A stretch of 64,000 bases of DNA, taken from contig NC_064681.1 of the NCBI RefSeq assembly GCF_023278565.1, forward strand, positions 62,001-126,000, given 5' to 3'. Below the pieces are notes generated by a model. It ran no database searches. It saw nothing but the letters and a program-made list of their open reading frames with translations, and had not been told where the DNA came from. Source of the stretch: Colletotrichum lupini (Eukaryota; Ascomycota; Sordariomycetes; Glomerellales; Glomerellaceae). The position numbers and the translations under genes were made by a program. This document shows, piece by piece, positions 55,907-64,000 of this stretch. How positions within the stretch are numbered: the stretch's first letter is position 1; each line of letters starts with the position of its first letter.

Positions 55907-57236
55907 TCAAATCTGCTTCAGGACCTCCTCAATCTTTCCCTGACTGCTCTTCTCCCCGCCGATGAAGAGCTTCAGCGCATCCGAGAGCCGAGTCGTCGTA
56001 ACGGGGTCGGCCTCGATAGCCTTCTGCAGCGCAGCACCGCCATCAGCGAGGTAGTCAACGTCAGTACGGGCCAGGTTTCCGTCCCACTCGGCCGCTGCCA
56101 GAGGGTCGATGGTGGCGAGCTTCTTCAGCCGCTCAGGGGTCGGACCGATGTCTTTGTAGACGTGAACAGGCTTCGGCACGCCTTCGCCTGGCTGTTTGCT
56201 ACCATCGTAAGGAAGCTTGGCTAGTTGGTCAAGGACAGTGTGGGAGATGGTTGCAGAATGACATCCCATTTCCCCTGCCGCCATAGCCTCTTTGGCTGAG
56301 ATGAAGCTAGAATGAATAGCTTAGCGATGCTTGGAACAAGAACAGTTTCATATGCGCTCACCTGGCGTTCTTGACGAGTGGCTGTTCTTTGCCGGTCTCT
56401 TTGTACAGCCGCTTGTATGTCTCGATGATCTGGATGATTCGTGCCGACATAGGGTGTTGCGTTGCTGGGTCCTCGACATTCGGCCAGAGGACATCCGGTT
56501 CATCGTGGGCCCGCACCTCTGCGACAGAAATCAGTAAATAATGCCAAATAAAGTGGTTGGGCTGACCCGACCATTGTAATACGGGCTGATGTACAGCATG
56601 CCGGCCTGGCTGCAAGCAATAGCTTGAGGCAAGCTGAAGAGCGCTGTCCCTAGGGTGGAAATCCTTTCTGAGGACAAGATCTTTGCAGCGTTCAAAGCTG
56701 GTCCAGTCGATGGTATTTTGATGCAATATCGATCGCGCCCGATGCCGGCTTTGGCAAATTCACGATCATAAAGGCGTGCATGATCGAGAGTTTCCTGTGT
56801 CTTGTACGCGTTGGAGGGGAGGGTTTGCAAAAGGACTCGGCCGCGGATAGAGTTGATGTTCTTTTTGCACATGAGAACGGCCTGAGGATTCGATGTCAGC
56901 CTACCATCATAGGGCACGAGGAATTGATGTAGTGATACCATGCGAGTGTAGATGGCGAGCCACCCTTCATTCTTCAATTCCTTTGCAGTCTCGAGGAAAA
57001 GATGCCTGTTCGATTCATGGCCAAGCTGGATATCAACCCAGAGCTGGTTGCTTGTTTGGTCGTGGGGGACAATGGGCATGCTCTTGATGTACTCAGGATC
57101 CATCCAATCGACATCGACGTTTACTGTGTTACGTTGATGAGTGTCCAGGCTTCTGTAACGTTGATCCAGGCGCAAGTTTTCACTTACTCTGTTCCTCAAG
57201 CTTGTCAAGCCATGTGATTGCGCCCTGGCTGCCCAT
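55907..57236 (-). CDS. Transaldolase-family enzyme
   Basis: Exons 57236-57188, 57123-56572, 56518-56362 and 56306-55907 (introns 64, 53 and 55 bp, frames match), giving 385 residues. The start is MGSQGAITWLDKLEEQ. The N-terminal DVDWMDPEYI and DQTSNQLWV correspond to the conserved Asp/NPS region of the transaldolase barrel. The Schiff-base lysine is Lys152 in CIKIPST, followed by ALNAAKIL. The chain continues with ISPYYNEVRAHDEPD, FISAKEAMAAGEMGCHSATI and a helical C-terminus. This is the fungal transaldolase-like subfamily rather than the housekeeping enzyme of the pentose-phosphate pathway. It should transfer or cleave three-carbon dihydroxyacetone units of sugar phosphates in the cytosol; the exact substrate is unknown. 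It sits tail to tail with the bHLH gene and head to head with the sugar transporter. Confidence 0.87.
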
Positions 57237-58414
57237 GATTGCGGATTAGAGGTAAATTTTGCTGGTAATCGAGGTCGTGACGTTCTATTTCCTGGCGTTC
57301 TCAGTTATTCGATCCTTATTTCACGTTTTTGAACCCATGGGAAATCTTCCTTTAATAGCAAATAACTCAACTCAAACATTTCGGCATTGCTGTCTCTAGA
57401 ATAACTGTCTCATGCCCTGCGTGTGGCGGCATCTTCGCAGTCATCACTAGACTTATCGGTGGTCCCATTCCGAACACCGTAGGACCAATCATGCGAACAT
57501 CTTTTCGAGCCCCCAGGATGCCACACGCAGGTCAATGTAAGGCAACACGCAGGGCGCTGTTGACCCCGCACCGTGGGGGCTTTTACCCTTGTTCATCGTC
57601 TGTTCACATCGACGATTGGGGTGGGAGGAGGCGAAGAGGATACTCTGGGGTAAAACCAACATAATACGACTGTGCTAGGGACCATTTCCCTGGGTCCTGG
57701 CGACCCCACTTCGACTTTGACACTGGTATAGACGACGTTGTCAATGTTGTGTCTTCACCGTTGATGGGGATGCCCTGAGGTCAGACTATGATGCTGCGAA
57801 CTTGTACTAGTTTTGGAACATCAGATGCCACACTCATTCATTACTACCTACTCTAATACCAAATGTCCCCAAGAACCCCGAGTCTTCCAGTCGGGCGAAA
57901 GACCTTCATTAGTCGAGGCTACGCGGCCGCCTCCCCAACAGCCTAATATCAAGGTTCAAGACCAACAACTTTCCATACACATCGCCCTGCACGGGCCAGA
58001 GAAACTAGCGTGTCTTAGCATGCTACCTAAACTCTAGAGTTCTTGGGCACACACAGGGCAGCCCCGCATTTACCCCATCCTGAACAAACAACCACCATGA
58101 AATGCCCTGCACAGGGAGGTTTGCTGCAGCGTGTTTTGGTCACGGGAGCAGGTCCGAAGGATCCCCCCAGCCGTCCAACAGCCGATGAGACTGAGACGTC
58201 CGGCGTTAGTGACGAGGACCCGGTAATATTTCATCTGATCCCATGGCTGACGATGCCGGAACTTGGGGAGGAGCAACCAGGATGGGATGGGTTGATGTGA
58301 ATCAAGTTATAAAGGAGCCTCCATCGTGATACTCTACTATCATCTCCTGAGTGTATTTACTTTATTCTTCTCCTCAGAGACGAATTCTTCCTTTGATTCA
58401 AAAAGTCAGCCACC
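57237..58414. promoter_or_regulatory. Divergent promoter region, transaldolase-like and sugar transporter
   Basis: 1.18 kb between two divergent start codons. No gene was found; the open frame at 58043-58300 has no motif. It is a candidate site for shared control of the two genes. Confidence 0.45.
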
Positions 58415-59898
58415 ATGTCACGCGTATCCGACCTCGAGGGGGACGTCAAGTCAAAACTTGACGTCAATCACGTTGAGCACACGGATGCAGACTACAGCCG
58501 CAATATCGACGCAAAGTAAGTAGTTATTCACTCATTTATCTTATGTAAATAGCAATTAACCACGGCCAGTAGAATCCGCAATCCACTCATCGGAGTCTCG
58601 AAGACAGATCTTCGCGTTCAGGTGTCTGGATTCTGCCGCGAGTATGGCTTCCGCGAAAAAGAGGAAGTCTTTTATCGCGGCGCTCTCGCAGCTCAAAACC
58701 CAGAGACGTACGATTCGTTCGAAGAACTGACTGAGGACGACAAAAATGTGCTCCGCCGGGAGGTCACCCACAAATGGCATCTTCCCCGGGACCTCTACTG
58801 GAGCATCGCCCTCTGCTCACTCGGCTCTGCTATCCAGGGATGGGATAACACGGGTGCCAACGGCGCCAACCTCTCTTTCCCTCAAGAGTTCGGTATCGTG
58901 GACAGGCAGGCACTAGTTGGTGTCATCAACGCCGGCCCGACCTTGTTCGGTCTCCTGAGCGCATGGGCTGCCGACCCTATTAACAACTACCTGGGTCGCC
59001 GCGGAACCATCTTTTTGACCGGTCTGTTTTGTGTGTTTCCCGTTCTTGCCCAGGCTTTTACGCAGAATTGGTGGGGCCTCTTGATTTGCCGTTTGTTTAT
59101 GGGCCTAGGAATGGGAGTCAAGATTTCAACAATTCCGGTATACTCGGCCGAGGTTGCGCCTGCTGCTATTCGCGGCGGAATCGTCACTAGCTTCCAGCTG
59201 TGGGTGGCTTTCGGTATCTTCGTCGGCTTCTGCTCCAACTTGATATGGTTTCGTATCGGCGATTTAGCATGGAGATTCCAGTTGGGTGCCGCATTTGCTC
59301 CTGCTATTCCAGTTCTTATCTTTGTTTGGTTCTGCCCTGGTATGTGTCGTGATTTTCAGTTCTTTGTCTGGGAAGTCTGACCAGAGATCCAGAATCTCCT
59401 CGTTGGTTGATGAAAAAAGGTCGCTACCAAGAGTCCTTCAAATCCTTCTGTCGCCTTCGGAATACCGAAATGATGGCTGCCAGAGATTTGTACTATGCCC
59501 ATAGGCAAGTCATTGAAGAAAAAGACGCGTTCGGTGGCCAGACGCTTTTACGGCGAGTGACCGATCTGCTTGTCATTCCCCGCCTCCGCCGTGCAACCAT
59601 CGCCTCATCTTGGATAGTAATTTCGCAACAATTCAGCGGGATTAACATCATGGCCTTTTACTCTTCGACAATCTTTGAGCAAGCTGGCTATTCCGCCCAA
59701 CAATGTCTCCTCGCCTCTATGGGATTCGGCCTCGTCATGTTTGTCTTCGCCTTCCCGGCGGTGTACATGATGGATACTTTCGGCCGAAGGAATCTCCTTC
59801 TTATCACCTTTCCTAACATGGCTTGGTGCCTATTAGCCTCGGGCCTTTGCTTCCTTATCAATCAAGGTTTAAGCTCGAGAGTATTACTCATTGCATTC
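58415..59898 (+). pseudogene. MFS sugar transporter, interrupted by a copia LTR
   Basis: Exons 58415-58515, 58573-59339 and 59393-59898 (introns 57 and 53 bp, frames match) encode 458 residues of a sugar-porter (MFS) protein. Family signatures: LGRRGTIFLTG after TM2, PVYSAEVAPAAIRGG, PESPRWLMKKGR across the second splice site, ISQQFSGINIMAFYSS in TM7 and MDTFGRRNLL. The first intron ends in tandem acceptors (CAG TAG at 58567-58572); the second gives KIRNPL, as in relatives. At 59899, exactly on a codon boundary, a copia LTR begins. The frame then runs 27 codons into the LTR to a stop at 59982, so TM10-12 are lost. Intact relatives have about 540-560 residues, and the missing part should lie beyond the element, outside the window. 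The gene body before the LTR shows no other damage, so the insertion looks recent. Confidence 0.9.
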
Positions 59899-60103
59899 TG
59901 TCGGATTAGAAGTCCAATTCGACCGCGGCATACAGCCGACTGCGCAGGGGCTAATTGGGGGCCCTATTTACGATTATCGTAGCCAGCCCAACCTACGGTT
60001 AGAACCTCCTTTTTATACCTACTACGTAGATATTTATATAGTTTAATTAATCTCTTTATTACTTACGGTTCGAACTAACTACCCTATAATAGGGATACTA
60101 ATA
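59899..60103 (+). repeat. 5' LTR of copia element 2
   Basis: 205 bp, the same length as the solo LTR and including the 3 bp missing from element 1. Compared with the solo LTR, the first ~117 bp have about four differences and the last ~88 bp about fifteen, nearly all C-to-T or G-to-A. Confidence 0.95.
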
Positions 60104-63100
60104 CTAATTAGTAATTAAACTTTACTATTATAGATCGGTAAGGTATCTCGCTATATAAAAGAGACGACCTCTTAATACCGCACGGGATAGGAGATTTATA
60201 TTAATTAACCTTATAAAAATAGATAAAAAAGGAGGCGATTCTCGAATACCGTACGGAATTAAGTAATTATAGCCCTTTACTACTTACGAGAGGTCGACGT
60301 TTATTATATTAAACTACGTTAATTAACAGAACCGCTTAAGTAACTAGCCTTTTAGTATCGCCCCGAGTAGCTTTTTTACTAAACGATTTTTCTATAGCCG
60401 GCCCGCGATTAGAAATTAACTAGTTAAATTAGTAAAAATATAGTATAAAAGAGTACTACGCGATTAAAAAAGGGGATTTCTAAATATAAATATTTTTATT
60501 TAGCGGCGAAGGTAACCTTATAAGAGTTATTAAACTAAGAGATCTACGGTATATAGGAAAGTTTATTATTACGAGGATCTTATAGGTACGACCTTAAGCC
60601 CGCGATCTAAACGACCTCTTTATAGCTCCCTTAACTACCCCCCGGGTATTATTTAGGAATATAATATAAGGGACGGTTTAACGAGAGAGGAGGGGATTTA
60701 GAGGTCCTAACGGTATTAAGCTAAGAGTATTACGGATCTTAAAAATTAATTAAAAAAGCTATTTAAAGATTATAGAGAGCACGAGGCTTAGGAGGCTAGA
60801 AGTATACGGGATAGCGGAAATCGGTAATTAGTAAAGATCCTAAGACTAATTACTATATCTTCTTATAGTAATATAAACGTTTACCGCTACTATTATTAAA
60901 AGGAACTACTAAAACCTACCCTTTTTTACTAAACGAAAAAGAGGATCTTAATAAGTACGATAGTTAGTAATTTAAAAGGGTAGTAATAATCGCTAGAAAT
61001 AATAAAAACGAGAGTAGTAATAAGATAGCAAGAGGAAGCGGGAATCTCCTAGACCTTAATAAATTCGTTAAGTAGTAAAAGCACGGATTTATTACGACCC
61101 GCGCGCGGATTAAATATATCCTTATTAAGATTAAATACGCTAATAACCGCTAATATAAGTATAAGCTAGAGCACGACCCTTAGCGAGTTAAAAAAAAAAA
61201 AAAAAGGACGAAACCCGATTTTAAATAGAATCCTAATCTCTTATAAGTAAATAAATATTAACCCGGACTATTAGGGGACGTGGATATATAGAATCGCGGA
61301 TTAACCTAACGGCGAGTAAATTAACGTAGTATTAATCTATTTAACTAAGGTCTACGAAAAAAAGGGGCTATAGGGGTAACCCTTATTCTATAAGATCGTA
61401 GATAACCTTAGCTATTAACTAGACGAATAGTTCGCGAGTATAAGCCTAGGAATTATAAAAGTAGTTAATAGATTCCTTTACGGGTAAGGGGTATTACTAG
61501 CGCAATTATAATCGCGAGAGCTATACGAAATACTAATAATAATAATTATAAAAAAGGAATTCGTACTATAGAACTAGGCATAGGTCGATAGAGCGTATAA
61601 TCGCTTTAATAAATTTAAAAAAAGGGTAAACGACCCAGATTTCCTCCCTATAATTATTAATAGAAATCTATCGTTATAAAAGGATATACCGGGGCAAAAT
61701 ATAGTACTAGAAGTACGATAATCGATAATTCTGCCTATTTTAATTTATAACTCGTTACTACTATTAATACGAAATTCGGCGCCGATCGGCTAATAAGAAA
61801 GGAGGTAGACGACCCGAAGTTACTAATAGTATATAGCGACGTAGGGTTCGTATATAAATACTAAAAATCTAGTAGCGAATACGAGGCAATTTATAGACCT
61901 CAAAAAGATCTTCCTAAAAGAGAAATTATACTCTAAGGGGAAGTATAAGGTCTTATAAGAAACCCTAACGATATTTTATAATTATTACGAAAAAGTCAGA
62001 ATTAGGGAATATTAGTACTATTTAGTAATTAATATCGTACTTATAAGCAAAGCCTTTAATTATTACTACGAAGCGGTACGTAATCTCGATCGAAACGACT
62101 TTCTTAGTATAATTAACGTAATCCGAAGCCGCTTTAAGACTTACGATAAGAACTTAGAGCTCCTATTTAAGCTATGAGCGATTTCTTTTATATTTATAGC
62201 TAGGATAATAGAGAGTAAATCGTAAGTAGAGATCTTTAAAGAGCTTATCGATCGAATCGATAAGCTAGCGAAAACCTAGCTAAATAAGGGGATAAACGAG
62301 CGGAAAGTCGGATATTTCTATACCGTAATTTAGCGTATACTAAAAATAAAAATCACCCTATACTAAGTACCTAAAGACTACGAGACGCTCTACTCGAGGC
62401 TAAGATCTAGCTTTAATATTAAGGTAAGAATGCCGTACTAAACCTATTTCTAAGCGTATAACGGCCCTTATTAATAATATTAAATCGATCGAACGTATAA
62501 TAAAAAAGAAAAAGAGGCTAGATATAGCAATCGCTAGTAAGGAGGCTTAGATTTATTAAATAAGTAGAGATATAACTTATAGGTAGGGTAATAGAAAAAG
62601 TAATACTATATTTATAAAAAGGATAGATATTAGTTAAGTAACTACTCTAAGGAAGAGCGTACTAAATCGTACGAATAGTATAGAAAGTTGAGGGTAGTAA
62701 ATAGTAAAACTAGCCCTCGTTAGTTTAACTAATTCCTCGTTATATATAAGGGTAGATCTGGGGGTATAGAACCTAGCGACGGTAGTTAAAGTAGCGGCTT
62801 AAAGTATATACCCCCTATAAGAGATTTAGAAAATAAAGAAGATCTTACCCCCTATACTAACGAATTAGATTATAATAAAATCGACGATATTAACTACTCT
62901 TTTTTTACCCCGTTAGCCTCTAGAGGATATACGAGGCTAAACGAATAGAGGGTAGCGGAAGCTCTTAATAAGTAGGCTTTTATTTACGAATAATAAGGGA
63001 AGGTCCTTTAGATAACGGATATAGAGGCGGCTAAAAAAGTAAATTTAATAAGGCCGAAGCCTATTCTCTTAACGATTAAAGAGAAAACGCTATCTCTTTT

Positions 63101-64000
63101 AATATTTAAAAAAAAGGAACATAGTACTAAGCAAATCTAAGGGTAGCTAAAGGGGTCCTTTTTATACTACTTAGATCCTTTAAATACTAAGCTCGTATAA
63201 GTATTTTATACGAGCAAAAGGTACGGCCTAGATAATTTCTATAGGATTATCCTAAATACTAGGGTATCGTAATAGTTAACTAAAAGAAAAGGGTAATTCT
63301 AGGCACTATAGAAGATCGCGCTAGTAACGCTTAATACGTTAATAGCGGGTATTATAAGGATTAGTTTTAGCCTAGGTAAGGAAATCGTCGCCCTAGGTAT
63401 AATAGAAGTAGAGACGTACTTTAGAACGATAACTTTTTATATTTTACCTATTAATACCCCATTTCTCCTATATCTAAAAAACATAGATCGACTAGGTATT
63501 ATATTTAATAATACGAGGAATAGAATCTCTAGCGGTAAGTACTTCGAGGTAGTCGAACGACGATAGGGGTATACGTTTATAAAGCTTATTAACGATACGA
63601 AGTCGATTAATTACTTAATAGAAAGTAAGCTTAAAAGACTATACTAGAGATTCGGGTACCCGTCGGTTACGAGGCTATATAACCTCCTAAAGTAATTAAG
63701 TAATAATAATATCGAAATAGGGGCGCTAGAGTAGTTAACGAAAGTATATTACTAATACTAAATAAATACGTAGAGCCTATATAGATTTAAGTTTAAATTA
63801 CGTAATAAGCTTAACTTTAACTAGGAAATCGTCGTCGATATTTTCTATTTAAATAGTCGGCTAGTACTATATATAATTAACGTAGCTATATCCTTCTAAG
63901 TAGGGCAATTCCTCCGGGATCTATAAGTAAAGATAGTATAAGTAGCCCTATAAAAAAGCTAGATCGATATATACTAAGGACCGCTAGATAGTATTAAAAC
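59899..64000 (+). mobile_element. Ty1/copia element 2 (same family as element 1), partial at window end
   Basis: The element starts at 59899 with TGTCGG inside the sugar transporter gene and continues to the window end. The 5' LTR is 59899-60103. Readable fragments on the plus strand: gag about 60900-62700 (KDYETLYSRLRSSFNIK near 62370); protease to GAG-pre-integrase about 63310-63700 (FYILPINTPFLLYLKNIDRL, NNTRNRISS); and the start of integrase (DIFYLNSRPVLYII) from about 63830. It is collinear with element 1 read on the minus strand. Stops abound and CA/TG is nearly gone, so it is RIP-dead. By comparison with the 6,970-bp element 1 it should end near 66.9 kb. The bases before it, CATTC (59894-59898), are the expected target duplication. 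Confidence 0.93.

Overview
The window looks like a chromosome segment of a filamentous ascomycete (Pezizomycotina, probably Sordariomycetes). The genes have short introns (51-128 bp) with GTAAGT-like donors and CTAAC-type branch sites. The protein families are fungal: unspecific peroxygenase, BtgC-type GH17, UstYa/DUF3328, BIM1-like and DUF6454. The transposable elements carry the signature of repeat-induced point mutation (RIP). No bacterial-style operons, CRISPR arrays or convincing tRNA/rRNA genes were seen.

Layout. 1-5420: remains of a Ty3/gypsy element (family A, minus strand), cut by the window start. 5421-12390: a complete but dead Ty1/copia element (minus strand) with 202-bp LTRs and a GATCC target duplication. 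12495-34307: gene island 1, with a heme-thiolate peroxidase, an unmutated solo copia LTR, a DUF6454 secreted protein, a membrane-anchored GH17 glucanase, a 7.1-kb stretch without recognisable genes, a UstYa-family protein, a single-pass surface-sensor-like protein and an HSL-family esterase. 34308-41148: a complete but dead Ty3/gypsy chromovirus (family B, plus strand, 223-bp LTRs) holding a 474-bp younger insertion. 41149-59898: gene island 2, with a STRAP-like WD40 protein, Doa1/Ufd3 (divergent from STRAP), a BIM1-like copper protein, an SRR1-domain protein, a decayed GH92-like locus, a bHLH transcription factor, a transaldolase-family enzyme and an MFS sugar transporter. 59899-64000: a second copy of the copia family (plus strand), inserted in frame into the sugar transporter and running off the window end.

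How the parts relate. Most genes are unrelated housekeeping or secretome genes. STRAP and Doa1 share a 1.1-kb divergent promoter. The bHLH factor, transaldolase and sugar transporter are adjacent and could form a small sugar-use module, but this is inference. The UstYa gene has no recognisable RiPP precursor nearby, so it is an orphan here.

The most informative signal is in the repeats. The RIP-hit elements have almost no CA/TG dinucleotides but keep CG. LTR pairs differ almost only by C-to-T and G-to-A changes. The mutation load fades over roughly the outer 100-150 bp wherever a repeat touches unique DNA. A 205-bp solo LTR and a 474-bp insert, both short, largely escaped. These observations are read directly from the sequence. 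Protein family names rest on motif recognition, not on database searches.
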